A program made the translations under genes and the position numbers. A stretch of 64,000 nucleotides of DNA from an uncultured Flavobacteriales bacterium (lineage in GTDB: Bacteria > Bacteroidota > Bacteroidia > Flavobacteriales_D > Crocinitomicaceae), in the NCBI GenBank assembly GCA_905478665.1, contig CAJQJL010000114.1, forward strand, positions 1 through 64,000, in the 5' to 3' direction. A model generated the notes under the pieces. That model saw only the letters and a list, made by a program, of their open reading frames with translations, had not been told where the DNA came from and ran no database searches. Below are positions 16,782 to 25,130 of the stretch, piece after piece; position 1 is the first letter of the stretch; every line of letters starts with the position of its first letter.

Positions 16782-17361
16782 CTATAAAGTGCTTAATGAG
16801 TTTTACGTTTTTGTTGCCAGGTCCAATTTCAAAACCACTGTTAATATCAACTCCTGCAAAGGCTGAATTTTCGATTTTACGAATTCGTTCAATGGAAGAA
16901 TGAGTGATGCCACCGCTTAAAAAGAAAGGTGTTGAGAGCTTGTATTGGTTCAAAATTTTCCAGTTGAATTGTTGTCCAGATCCTCCGTGCTTGGCTGTTT
17001 TCGTATCGAACAAGTAATAATCAGCAGTTCCTTCATAGTTGTGTAGAGAGTTGAAATTGAATTTTTCAGACACGCCAAATGCCTTTATTACGGTAATTCT
17101 ATATCGCAATATTGCGATATTGTTTGGCGATTCATTTCCATGCAATTGAACGGCGTCTAACTGATCACGTTCAATTATTTCCAAAATCTTTTCAGGGGAT
17201 TCATTTACAAAAACGCCAACACGTTTCGCGCCGCTATTTTTAGGTGGATTACTGACAAACCTAGGTGATTTTGAGTAGTAGATAAACCCAACGAAATCAC
17301 TGATTTTGGAGATAGAGTCAATCTGTTCTGGAATTCGAAGTCCGCAAACTTTTATCAACAT
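16762..17361 (-). CDS. trpF: Phosphoribosylanthranilate isomerase
   Basis: 199 aa, the usual size. It performs the Amadori rearrangement of phosphoribosylanthranilate to CdRP. The catalytic Cys6 (KVCGL) and Asp119 ([14 protein letters not shown]) are present. It overlaps trpC by 7 bp upstream and trpB by 20 bp downstream. It is separate from trpC, not fused as in enteric bacteria. Confidence 0.95.
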   Translation of the reverse strand: MLIKVCGLRIPEQIDSISKISDFVGFIYYSKSPRFVSNPPKNSGAKRVGVFVNESPEKILEIIERDQLDAVQLHGNESPNNIAILRYRITVIKAFGVSEKFNFNSLHNYEGTADYYLFDTKTAKHGGSGQQFNWKILNQYKLSTPFFLSGGITHSSIERIRKIENSAFAGVDINSGFEIGPGNKNVKLIKHFIDGIKNN

Positions 17362-18149
17362 ACCTTAAGAATTTTGGATGGATTAATTGATTGAATAAAC
17401 TCAGAAGGCCTCTCCATTTTTAATATGCTCTCACCAATTAGCGCACCTTTGTATCCAACTTTTGACAGATGAAGTAGATCTGAGCGGTCGCGAATCCCTG
17501 ATTCTGAAATGCAAAGTATATCATTGGGAAGAAAGTCGAATAGGTTAATTGACGCGCTAAGATCTGTTTTTTGCAAGTGAAGGTTCCTATTGTTGACACC
17601 AATCAGATCCACCTGATCGTTGATTTTTGCCAAGTTCTTCCGATCATGACATTCCATGAGGACTTCAAGTCCCAGTTGCTGTGCCATAATAGTCAAGTGC
17701 AATGCTTCTTCTTTACTCAGTACCTCAGCAATAAGCAATATAGCATCAGCACCTATTGCTTTTGATTCAAAAAGTTGAAATTCGTCAACAATGAATTCTT
17801 TGCGTAAAATGGGGATAGAAACGGCTCCCCTTAACTCAACTAGATCATTTGTTGACCCTCCAAAAAAGGTGGAATCAGTGAGACAAGATATTCCAGCTAC
17901 ATTCGCTTGGGCGTATTTAGTGCCAAGGTCAGTGACATTGATGTTCATATTGATCTTTCCTGCACTGGGCGACTTTCGCTTGATTTCTGCTATGATTCCA
18001 AATTCTTGTTCTTCAATTTTTTGTCGCAAAGAATAGGTTTCTCGGTCGAAATAGGGTGAGTTTTCGAAGTCGCGATAGGTGAATTTTTCCCTGAGCAATT
18101 GTACTTCTTTCCGTTTTTGCTCGATGATGGTATCCAATATTGTTTTCAT
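17355..18149 (-). CDS. trpC: Indole-3-glycerol phosphate synthase
   Basis: 264 aa. It closes the indole ring of CdRP to indole-3-glycerol phosphate. Motifs include IIAEIKRKSPSAGKI (E55, K57), LRKEFIVDEFQLFES, IGVNNRNL and CISESGI. It sits 2 bp after trpD and overlaps trpF by 7 bp. Confidence 0.96.
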   Translation of the reverse strand: MKTILDTIIEQKRKEVQLLREKFTYRDFENSPYFDRETYSLRQKIEEQEFGIIAEIKRKSPSAGKINMNINVTDLGTKYAQANVAGISCLTDSTFFGGSTNDLVELRGAVSIPILRKEFIVDEFQLFESKAIGADAILLIAEVLSKEEALHLTIMAQQLGLEVLMECHDRKNLAKINDQVDLIGVNNRNLHLQKTDLSASINLFDFLPNDILCISESGIRDRSDLLHLSKVGYKGALIGESILKMERPSEFIQSINPSKILKVC

Positions 18150-18151
18150 AC

Positions 18152-19129
18152 TTATTTCTTTAGGAGTTTACGTGCTTCGCCGCTTTTAATGAAGTTTTGT
18201 GCCAATTGAAATAGTTCATTTAGTTCTTTTTCGGGTTCAAATAGCTGAAGCGCAATTGCGACATTGGCACTGACAACATGGTTGTGTGCTTCGGTTCCTT
18301 TCCCACTAAGAATTGCACGGACGATATCCGACGCTTCCCGAACTGAGTTTCCAGAAAAGAGACTTGAAGGGTTGATTTTTTTTACATTGAATGAATTATA
18401 GTCAACAATGGTATCAACATGCTTACCAAAAATGCGTGTGCTATCCGTTAACGTAATCTCATCGTAACAATCTAATCCGTAGACGACGCGAAAGTCGGTA
18501 CGTTCATCCTTAAGAAGGTGCTGATAGATTTTAGCTAACTCAAGTGAATACGTCCCCGTAAGTTGATACTTTGGTTGCACTGGGTTTACGAGTGGACCAA
18601 GGTTGTTGAAGATTGTTCGAACCCCAAGGTTTGCTCTGATTCCACCAACTTTTTTTAATGTAGGATGAAAAAGAGGGGCATGTAAAAAACAAATATTGTT
18701 GGTCTCCAAACTTCGATTCAATTCGTCGGTATCTTTACTAAATGGAAAGCCAAGTTCTTCCAGTACGTTAGATGATCCACACATAGAACTCACACCATAA
18801 TTTCCGTGCTTGATAACACGTTTACCCATGGCAGCCATAATCAAAGCTGAGGTCGTCGATATGTTGAATGTATTTTTCCCGTCCCCACCTGTTCCACACA
18901 AATCAATGGCTTCTGAAGCATCAATTTTAGGTGCCAAACTCAGTTCGAGAAGCGCCTGCCGAAAGCCTTTCAGTTCTTCCAGCGCAACACCACGCATTTG
19001 AATTCCAACAAGGATACCGCTTACGGTTTCATTTGATAGACGATCTTCCGCAACAGAATGTATAAAATCACTTGCTTCTTCGAATGAAAGAGCCATTTTT
19101 GCGATTGTTTTTTCAAGTAAAAAATTCAT
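18152..19129 (-). CDS. trpD: Anthranilate phosphoribosyltransferase
   Basis: 325 aa, full length. It transfers phosphoribose from PRPP to anthranilate. The glycine-rich PRPP loop CGTGGDGKNTFNIST begins at about residue 78, with KHGNYGVSS and KKVGGIRANLGVRTIFNNLGPL further on. It is separate from trpG. Spacing is 4 bp after trpG and 2 bp before trpC. Confidence 0.96.
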   Translation of the reverse strand: MNFLLEKTIAKMALSFEEASDFIHSVAEDRLSNETVSGILVGIQMRGVALEELKGFRQALLELSLAPKIDASEAIDLCGTGGDGKNTFNISTTSALIMAAMGKRVIKHGNYGVSSMCGSSNVLEELGFPFSKDTDELNRSLETNNICFLHAPLFHPTLKKVGGIRANLGVRTIFNNLGPLVNPVQPKYQLTGTYSLELAKIYQHLLKDERTDFRVVYGLDCYDEITLTDSTRIFGKHVDTIVDYNSFNVKKINPSSLFSGNSVREASDIVRAILSGKGTEAHNHVVSANVAIALQLFEPEKELNELFQLAQNFIKSGEARKLLKK

Positions 19130-19133
19130 CTTT

Positions 19134-19712
19134 TTAATTTTTCGGAGTGATTGATTGAATCCAGTTCTGAATCATAGTTCTACCGTGTGGAGTTAGAATC
19201 GATTCTGGGTGGAACTGTACGCCTGTGATTGGTAAGTCGGCGTGTTGCAAAGCCATAATTTCCTTAGTGGAAGAGCGAGCCGTTACTTCAAGCACGGGAG
19301 AAATGTTTTGATCAACGGACCAGCTATGATATCTGCCAACCTCAAATTTTTCAGGAATTGAATCGAATAGGTAGTTCGTTGAAAAATGTGTAATCATACT
19401 CGATTTTCCATGGTATACATCATCTTGTCTAATCAGTTCGCATCCGAAATATTCTGAAATTGCCTGATGTCCTAAACAAACTCCCAAAATGGGTTTCTGC
19501 GTGTGGTAGATATCGATAATCTTCATTAGGTCTCCAGCTTCGGAAGGAACCCCAGGTCCAGGAGAGAGGAGTATTCCATCTGCGTCTATTAATTCTGTAT
19601 AATCAACCTTGTCATTGCGGAAGATGATAACTTCTCCCGAACAACTTTCTTCAACGTAGCGAGCCAAATTGTAGACGAAGGAATCGTAGTTATCAATGAT
19701 TATTAATTTCAT
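19134..19712 (-). CDS. trpG: Anthranilate synthase glutaminase subunit
   Basis: 192 aa, class I glutamine amidotransferase. The triad is C79 (GVCLGHQAI), H168 and E170 (GVQFHPES). NYDSFVYNLARY at the N-terminus and LSPGPGVPSEAG mark TrpG/PabA-type proteins. It supplies ammonia to TrpE. The ATG overlaps the end of trpE by 4 bp. A dual role with a PabB cannot be excluded, but operon position argues for TrpG. Confidence 0.95.
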   Translation of the reverse strand: MKLIIIDNYDSFVYNLARYVEESCSGEVIIFRNDKVDYTELIDADGILLSPGPGVPSEAGDLMKIIDIYHTQKPILGVCLGHQAISEYFGCELIRQDDVYHGKSSMITHFSTNYLFDSIPEKFEVGRYHSWSVDQNISPVLEVTARSSTKEIMALQHADLPITGVQFHPESILTPHGRTMIQNWIQSITPKN

Positions 19713-21127
19713 GAGAGGTGTTGTTTTTTTGAAGGTTGAAACTGAAGGCTGGTCGCTTGAATGGCTTTCCGAATTGCACGCAATTTATGATGAACTTCCT
19801 GCACTTCTCGATCAGGCTCAGAGTCGATAACGATTCCAGCACCTGCCCTGTAGTGGAGCGTGTTGTTTTGACTTAAAATACTCCTGATGACAATAGCCAT
19901 ATTGAGATTTGACTTTGCTGTCAACTGTCCAATGGCTCCACCATAAAAAGATCGGGGAGCATCTTCCAGTTGGTCGATCAGTTCAAGCGCCCTTGGTTTT
20001 GGTGTCCCCGATAATGTTCCAGCGGGAAACGAGTTGCACAGTGCTTCGAAGTTGTTTTGCTCTTTTAAATTGCCAACGACCTTTGATACAAGGTGAGTTA
20101 CGTGGCTGAAGCTTTGTACTTCTTTGTACGATTCGAGTTGAATTTCAGTACAGTTCCGACTGAGATCGTTCCGTGCTAAATCAACAAGCATTGTGTGTTC
20201 TGCATTTTCCTTTTCATCTTTTAGGAGGAACTCTAATTGTTGATCATCTGTTTCTTTAATTCCCGTTTTCGGAACAGTTCCCGCAATGGGGTGAATTTCT
20301 GCTCGACCATTCTTTATGACTAATTGAGCCTCGGGTGAAGAGCCAAACACGCGGTAGTTTTCGAAATCAAAATAAAAAAGATAGGGTGATGGATTTAGTT
20401 GACGTAAGTGCCGATATACCTGAAAGTCATCACCAAAAAATGACTGCTCGAAAGCATTGGACAGAACGAGTTGGAAAACATTTCCTTGTCTGCAATGCTC
20501 TATTCCCTGAGTGACCTTCTTGCGAAATGTTTCGTCTGAGAATAAGGCGCGTTCATTTCCGAAAAGTTCAAAAGGTAAGTTGAGTGCATTCTCCGTTTGG
20601 ATGAGGTCTTGAATTCCCCGTATGAAAAAGGTTTTGTCAGTGCTGTTTTCTAGGATGAATCCTTCGCTAGTGAAATGATCAATGACTATCACGTACCGAA
20701 AAATGAACAGATGAAGAAGTGGTAGCTCATCCTTCGTTTTTGGAGATTCCAAATGCGTCTCGTCTTGTTGGGTGAATTCAAATCCTAACCTCCCGAAAAA
20801 ACCATTGAACGATGATTCGACCTCCTTGGTTGAGCTATCAAAATTGTAGGAATTGAGAACTTCCTGAACCTGCGAACTATGAGATTTATTGGATGCCAAC
20901 TCTATTTCTCGTGTATGTCCAAGTTCTTGGATTGAGAGGGTTGTGTTGTTTCGTTGTACCTCTACAATGGGTTCTAACCCGATATAGGATTTACTGTTTT
21001 GTCTAGAGTGGTAATCATTACTTTCCAAAAGACAGGTTTTGCGGTAGACGTTGCGAAGTGCCATGTATAGCTTCACAGGGGTGTGGGTATCTGCGTTAAA
21101 TGTGGTTATGCGAGTATGTATATTCAT
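19709..21127 (-). CDS. trpE: Anthranilate synthase component I
   Basis: 472 aa. It makes anthranilate from chorismate and ammonia, the first committed step to tryptophan. The Trp-binding LLES motif of feedback-inhibited TrpE enzymes is at 33-36. The chorismate domain includes FGSSPEAQLVIKNGRAEIHPIAGT, LVDLARNDL and the C-terminal YRAGAGIVIDSEPDREVQE. It is the first structural gene of trpEGDCFBA, preceded by a Trp-rich leader peptide and a terminator (21158-21284), so it is under attenuation as well as likely feedback control. Confidence 0.96.
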   Translation of the reverse strand: MNIHTRITTFNADTHTPVKLYMALRNVYRKTCLLESNDYHSRQNSKSYIGLEPIVEVQRNNTTLSIQELGHTREIELASNKSHSSQVQEVLNSYNFDSSTKEVESSFNGFFGRLGFEFTQQDETHLESPKTKDELPLLHLFIFRYVIVIDHFTSEGFILENSTDKTFFIRGIQDLIQTENALNLPFELFGNERALFSDETFRKKVTQGIEHCRQGNVFQLVLSNAFEQSFFGDDFQVYRHLRQLNPSPYLFYFDFENYRVFGSSPEAQLVIKNGRAEIHPIAGTVPKTGIKETDDQQLEFLLKDEKENAEHTMLVDLARNDLSRNCTEIQLESYKEVQSFSHVTHLVSKVVGNLKEQNNFEALCNSFPAGTLSGTPKPRALELIDQLEDAPRSFYGGAIGQLTAKSNLNMAIVIRSILSQNNTLHYRAGAGIVIDSEPDREVQEVHHKLRAIRKAIQATSLQFQPSKKQHLS

Positions 21128-21157
21128 TTCTAGGGTGTTTCAAAAAAGTATGGGTAT

Positions 21158-21190
21158 AAAAAAACGGCTTGTCTGGTGTGACAAGCCGTT
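21158..21190 (-). terminator. trp attenuator terminator
   Basis: On the minus strand an 11-bp perfect stem (AACGGCTTGTC at 21190-21180 with GACAAGCCGTT at 21173-21163) and a 6-base loop are followed by seven T. It lies after the leader peptide stop and before trpE, so it must be bypassed for trp expression. A competing pairing is possible: leader TTGGTGT (21234-21228) with the loop region ACACCAG (21179-21173), and CGTT (21221-21218) with AACG (21190-21187). That would be an imperfect antiterminator. Confidence 0.85.
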
Positions 21191-21215
21191 CTATGAATAG
21201 GTTTCAAAATTCAAA

Positions 21216-21284
21216 CTAACGCCAGGTACACCAACTATTTGTTGAGTACCACTGCCAATTTGTATTTGTAACGCGTATCTTCAT
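21216..21284 (-). CDS. trpL: trp operon leader peptide
   Basis: A 22-codon ORF (ATG at 21284, TAG at 21216) with Trp at codons 10, 12, 18 and 21 and Tyr at 13, followed 25 nt later by the terminator at 21158-21190. Four Trp in 22 residues is far above chance. A ribosome stalled at codons 10-12 would leave 21234-21218 free to pair with the terminator; one reaching the stop would cover it. The ORF sits about 10-14 nt after the predicted transcript start. It is the classic layout of ribosome-mediated trp attenuation. The peptide itself probably has no function. Confidence 0.85.
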   Translation of the reverse strand: MKIRVTNTNWQWYSTNSWCTWR

Positions 21285-21301
21285 TTTGTGCGATTGCGGT
21301 A

Positions 21302-21330
21302 CAAAGGTTGATAATAATTTTTGATTTCAA
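21302..21330 (-). promoter_or_regulatory. trp operon promoter
   Basis: On the minus strand TTG (21330-21328) and AACCTTTG (21309-21302) are 18 bp apart. The -7 element differs from TAnnTTTG only at the first base. Transcription would begin near 21297, just ahead of the leader peptide ATG at 21284. Confidence 0.5.
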
Positions 21331-21439
21331 CAAATAAAATTTCAAACATTTTGGGTTTACCTACGGTAAAGAAATTTCGCGAGAACATTTTTTTAGGATG
21401 ATTAGGAATTGAATAAAATAATTTGAAAGATTTGTCCAC

Positions 21440-21505
21440 ATGAAAATGCAAAAAACACATTCAAGCTTTTTTTACTGGTATGGATCACCATGCTTCAGGA
21501 GATGA
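21440..21505 (+). CDS. Aromatic (Phe/Tyr/Trp) leader peptide
   Basis: A 21-codon ORF (ATG 21440, TGA 21503-21505) with the unbroken run Phe-Phe-Tyr-Trp-Tyr at codons 10-14 and another Phe at 19. It is followed by a terminator (21525-21554) and then by the DAHP synthase operon. Its last codons contain GGAGAT (21498-21503), which can pair with GTCTCC (21530-21535), the 5' arm of the terminator. A ribosome stalled on the aromatic run leaves that segment free (antitermination); a ribosome at the stop codon masks it (termination). So the operon should be read through when Phe, Tyr or Trp is short. I know of no named gene for it. Confidence 0.8.
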   Translation: MKMQKTHSSFFYWYGSPCFRR

Positions 21506-21524
21506 TATGCGCTAACTATACGTG

Positions 21525-21554
21525 AAAAGGTCTCCATATGGGGACTTTTTTTTT
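21525..21554 (+). terminator. Attenuator terminator of the aro operon
   Basis: AAAAGGTCTCC (21525-21535) pairs with GGGGACTTTTT (21540-21550) around an ATAT loop, followed by a run of T ending at 21554 (nine T in all). It lies 20 nt after the leader peptide stop and 17 nt before the first structural gene of its operon. The 5' arm can alternatively pair with 21498-21503 in the leader ORF. Confidence 0.85.
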
Positions 21555-21571
21555 GCATGAGAAATTGAAAA

Positions 21572-21850
21572 ATGGTAATAGAAATTAATGAATTGGGATT
21601 GATTGGAGGTATTGAAGAGATTGACGTCCACCGTTTGAGACTTGAGAGAATTGATGTTGTGAGTCAAGCCAATATTTCTGAAAATGCCGAGATTATTCGG
21701 GTTGACTTGACAGATTACAAAGAACAATTGAATACCTTTAAGCTACTGTTAGAGGATCAAGAAATGGAGCGTATTTACAAGTTCATTGAATGCGCAAATA
21801 CCAAGGATAGAAAGACAAACAGTGAACTAAAGATAATTGCCAAGAAATGA
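21572..21850 (+). CDS. Small protein of unknown function, first gene of aro operon
   Basis: A 92-aa acidic and basic mixed protein with no signal peptide or membrane segment. The N-terminal half looks like beta strands (MVIEINELGLIGG, IDVHRLRLERIDVV) and the second half is helical (DYKEQLNTFKLLLEDQEMERIYKFIECAN). Its TGA overlaps the ATG of the DAHP synthase gene (ATGA), and it is the first ORF after the attenuator, so it is very likely translated and coupled. I do not recognise a family. A regulatory partner of DAHP synthase/chorismate mutase is possible from position alone. Confidence 0.7.
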   Translation: MVIEINELGLIGGIEEIDVHRLRLERIDVVSQANISENAEIIRVDLTDYKEQLNTFKLLLEDQEMERIYKFIECANTKDRKTNSELKIIAKK

Positions 21851-22923
21851 GTTTAGTCAACGAATTTGAACGCCCGATAATTATCGCAGGGCCCTGCAGT
21901 GCAGAGACTGAGGAACAAGTGATGGAAACAGCTATGCAGCTTAAGGCTGGAGGGAAAACGAGTATGTTCCGTGCGGGAATCTGGAAGCCGAGAACTCGAC
22001 CGAATTCGTTTGAGGGAATCGGAGAAGTAGGCCTTAATTGGTTGGTCAATGCTGGAAAAGCATCTGGCTTGAAAACGACAACAGAGGTTGCCAACGCGAA
22101 GCATGTTGAGTTGGCCTTGAAAGCAGGAGTAGACACGCTTTGGATCGGCGCAAGAACAACTGTGAATCCGTTTACAGTACAAGAGATAGCAGACGCATTG
22201 GAGGGGTCGAACATTCCCGTTCTAATCAAAAATCCTGTTAATCCAGATCTACAGTTGTGGTTGGGTGCTTTCGAGCGTTTTGAAAAAGCAGGATTGAATG
22301 ATTTAACAGCAATTCATAGAGGATTTTCCGTGTACAATCACGTTAAATACAGAAACGTTCCTAGTTGGGAAATTCCCATTGCGCTCAAAGAAAAACGACC
22401 AAACACGCCTGTTATTTGCGACCCAAGTCATATTACTGGAAATCGAACGTTGCTGCATGAGGTTAGTCAAAAGGCCTTGGATTTGAACTTTGAAGGGCTG
22501 ATGTTGGAAGTACATCCAGACCCTGATAATGCTTGGTCTGATGCAGCTCAACAAGTTACTCCTCAAGGCTTGAATGAAATTTTAGACACCCTAATTTTGC
22601 GTTCACATGAAGTCTCTAGTGATGTTGCGTCATTGATTAATGTTGTACGCACCAAGGTGGGGGATTTAGATGATCGCATTTTCGATTTGTTGAGTGAACG
22701 AATGAAATTAAGCGAAGAAGTTGGACGACTGAAACGTGAAAATAATATTACAATTCTCCAACAGGAGCATTGGAGACACATCATCAATCATCGTCTAGAC
22801 ACGAGCGGAGAACATCATCTCACACGGAAGTTCGTTCGAAAATTAATGGATGCAATTCATCAGGAATCCATTCGTCACCAAACTGCTGTAATGAATCCGC
22901 AAGGAAAAAAGGGCGATGAATAA
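21847..22923 (+). CDS. DAHP synthase fused to chorismate mutase (AroQ type)
   Basis: 358 aa, two enzymes in one chain. Residues 1 to about 255 are a DAHP synthase of the KDO8P-synthase-like class (IIAGPCSAE, FRAGIWKPRTRPNSFEG, CDPSHITGNR), making DAHP from PEP and erythrose 4-phosphate. Residues about 262-350 are an all-helical chorismate mutase (LDDRIFDLLSERMKLSEEVG, with Arg and Lys at the active-site positions). The enzyme thus covers the entry step to the shikimate pathway and the branch to Phe and Tyr, so control by all three aromatic amino acids through the leader peptide makes sense. It overlaps its neighbours by 4 bp on the left and 8 bp on the right. Confidence 0.94.
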   Translation: MSLVNEFERPIIIAGPCSAETEEQVMETAMQLKAGGKTSMFRAGIWKPRTRPNSFEGIGEVGLNWLVNAGKASGLKTTTEVANAKHVELALKAGVDTLWIGARTTVNPFTVQEIADALEGSNIPVLIKNPVNPDLQLWLGAFERFEKAGLNDLTAIHRGFSVYNHVKYRNVPSWEIPIALKEKRPNTPVICDPSHITGNRTLLHEVSQKALDLNFEGLMLEVHPDPDNAWSDAAQQVTPQGLNEILDTLILRSHEVSSDVASLINVVRTKVGDLDDRIFDLLSERMKLSEEVGRLKRENNITILQQEHWRHIINHRLDTSGEHHLTRKFVRKLMDAIHQESIRHQTAVMNPQGKKGDE

Positions 22924-24172
22924 GATGATTCAAGATAGCTTCCTTTCTGGAAAAGTCAGAATTCCTAGTTCCAAAAGTGATGGGCAAAGAGCACTGTTAT
23001 GTGCTGCGCTCTGTAATGGAGAAAGCGTTATCACCAATTCAGGGGACAGTGATGATGAGCTAGCCATGTTGAAAAACATTGAAAAATTGGGCGCGAAAAT
23101 TGAGCGATTAAATCCAAACCAATTAGTCGTAACGGGAGCACCGCAATTCCTTGATGGAACGACGCTAGACTGTGGAGAAAGTGGCTTAGGTTTACGACTT
23201 TTAACGAGTGTCGTCTCTACCTTTGCTGGGACAAAAAGAATTATTGGGCACGGCTCTGTATTGAAGCGACAGCACACATTTTTTGCAGATTTCTTGTCAT
23301 CGATGGGGGTTGAGTTTCTTGCGAAAGAAAATAGACTTCCCTTTGAGATGAATGGAAAATTGACTCCAGGGAATTATTCAGTTGATGGGAGCCAATCTTC
23401 TCAATACACTTCTGGATTGATCATGGCCTTTGCTTTCTTAACGGAAGATACGATCTTGACGGTTGAAAATTTGAATAGCAAGCCTTATGTTGCGATGACG
23501 CTAAAGACGTTGAAGTCATTTGGAATTGAGATTGAGCAAGAGAATTTTGAGCAGTTTACGATAAGAGGTGGACAAGAGTATTCACCAACAAATTACAACG
23601 TTGAAAGCGATTGGAGTTCAGCCAGCTATTGGTTGGCAGCTTCAGCAATTGGACATTCAGTAAAGCTTGAAGGACTCAATATTGATAGTTCGCAAGCCGA
23701 TATTGGAATGTTAGAAGCGTTGGAAATCGCAAATTGTCAGGTAACAATTAACGAAGGATCGATAACGGTTGATGGATCGAATCGAACTCCGTTTATATTC
23801 GACGCAACAGACTGTCCAGATTTGTTTCCTGCCTTAGTTTGTTTGGCGGTGTATTGTGAAGGAACGACAATCATAAAAGGCCTTAAACGCTTAGCGAATA
23901 AGGAAAGTGATCGCGGAATTGCTTTGCAAGAAGAGTTTGAAAAATTAGGTGTGAAGATTGAGCTCCGAGGAAATGAAATGCATGTTCATGGAGTTGGATA
24001 CTTGCACAATGGAAAGGTAGACGCACACAATGATCACAGAATAGCAATGTGTTTAGCGATTGCAGGTTCAAAAATTAATGGTGGTTTAACGCTAGCTGGA
24101 GCAGAGTCGGTGAGTAAAAGTTATCCTGGATTTTGGGAAGATTTTGATGCCCTAATTAAAGACGATCAGTAA
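22916..24172 (+). CDS. aroA: 3-phosphoshikimate 1-carboxyvinyltransferase (EPSP synthase)
   Basis: 418 aa. It joins PEP to shikimate 3-phosphate, the sixth shikimate step. The N-terminal IPSSKSDGQRALL has the substrate lysine K20 and R25. DGSQSSQYTSGLI, NVESDWSSASYW, DCPDLFPAL and the C-terminal DHRIAMCLAIAG fit the family. The ATG lies 8 bp inside the DAHP synthase gene, so translation is coupled. The end overlaps the convergent deacetylase gene by 17 bp. Confidence 0.95.
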   Translation: MNKMIQDSFLSGKVRIPSSKSDGQRALLCAALCNGESVITNSGDSDDELAMLKNIEKLGAKIERLNPNQLVVTGAPQFLDGTTLDCGESGLGLRLLTSVVSTFAGTKRIIGHGSVLKRQHTFFADFLSSMGVEFLAKENRLPFEMNGKLTPGNYSVDGSQSSQYTSGLIMAFAFLTEDTILTVENLNSKPYVAMTLKTLKSFGIEIEQENFEQFTIRGGQEYSPTNYNVESDWSSASYWLAASAIGHSVKLEGLNIDSSQADIGMLEALEIANCQVTINEGSITVDGSNRTPFIFDATDCPDLFPALVCLAVYCEGTTIIKGLKRLANKESDRGIALQEEFEKLGVKIELRGNEMHVHGVGYLHNGKVDAHNDHRIAMCLAIAGSKINGGLTLAGAESVSKSYPGFWEDFDALIKDDQ

Positions 24173-25130
24173 AGGTCAGGAAGGTGTGCTCATTCTTCTG
24201 TCGCAGAATAAATTTTTCCAGTTGTTCCAACGAATAGAGCGTACACGCTTTTGGATGACCGATCACCACAAAATCATTTGCTTTATTTTTGTTCAAGGCA
24301 CTGTTTAAGGATTTGGCGAAATAACCATCCATCGACACAGAAAGTCGACTCGAAGTCGTTAATCGTTTGCTGCGTTCACCTTTAGTGCTAATAGGAAATC
24401 CATTACCGAGTGGCTTGTGGCGAGAAGGAATAAGTCTTCCCCATCCATAAAGTTGCCAGAAGAAGAATGGAGAATATGTATGAGCAGCAATGGGCAATTC
24501 AAGAAAACTTCCTTTTTCTGCAGGTACGCACAAATCATTTTCAAAGTAATACGACTCGTTCGATTTTACTTTTTTGAAATCATATGAATACACTTCACTC
24601 TCATTAAATCCACCAGGAAAAACGGTTGAATCAATTTTGATTCCAGTTTCCAGAAAAGCCTCTTTCACATGCGAAAATGGTTGTAAACACCATCCGCCCG
24701 CACGATAACTGTGAATTTTTTGCCCTGTGATTTTGAATAATGCTGATGCGTATCGTCTGAAAATGGATTCGGCATCTTCTTTTGAAAAATCAATCAATTT
24801 GTACCGATTTACAGGAAATTTCCATTTCCCATTTTCAAAGGTCGCATCTTCCCAATGCGGGTGAATGTGCAATTGACAATCGTTTCCTTGTTCAACGAGA
24901 GCTTCAATTTGAGCACTGATTGCTTCAAAATCGGATTGCAATTCAGAATGTTTTGCTTTGAGTTTTTCAAGTTTGACGAGATAACCTGCGTCAATGAAGT
25001 AGGTCATCCTTGCTCTCGTGCGTTGGGTGATCTCCATAAGCTTCCTAGTAGGCTCAAGGATGCATTTCTCAGCACTTCCGGAAGTGTTACCGAAGAAAAG
25101 TTCATAGTCCAATGTGAGAAAGATGTTCAA
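24156..25130 (-). CDS. Polysaccharide deacetylase-like protein
   Basis: A 324-aa protein with the NodB-type pattern. LTLDYE near the N-terminus supplies the catalytic and metal Asp (D8). MTYFIDAGY and QLHIHPHW (H88, H90, H92) supply metal ligands. YRAGGW and DSTVFPGG follow, and IGHPKA is near the end. There is no signal peptide, so it is probably cytoplasmic or acts on lipid-linked sugar precursors. The only usable start is TTG at 25130: an in-frame TAA lies upstream, and residues 4-10 already form the first strand of the domain. It stands alone, convergent with aroA. The substrate is unknown. Confidence 0.78.
   Translation of the reverse strand: MNIFLTLDYELFFGNTSGSAEKCILEPTRKLMEITQRTRARMTYFIDAGYLVKLEKLKAKHSELQSDFEAISAQIEALVEQGNDCQLHIHPHWEDATFENGKWKFPVNRYKLIDFSKEDAESIFRRYASALFKITGQKIHSYRAGGWCLQPFSHVKEAFLETGIKIDSTVFPGGFNESEVYSYDFKKVKSNESYYFENDLCVPAEKGSFLELPIAAHTYSPFFFWQLYGWGRLIPSRHKPLGNGFPISTKGERSKRLTTSSRLSVSMDGYFAKSLNSALNKNKANDFVVIGHPKACTLYSLEQLEKFILRQKNEHTFLTFTDRL

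Noticed and set aside
22930-23277. 115-aa minus-strand ORF inside aroA
   Set aside because: It lies entirely within a well-supported aroA and has no recognisable motifs.
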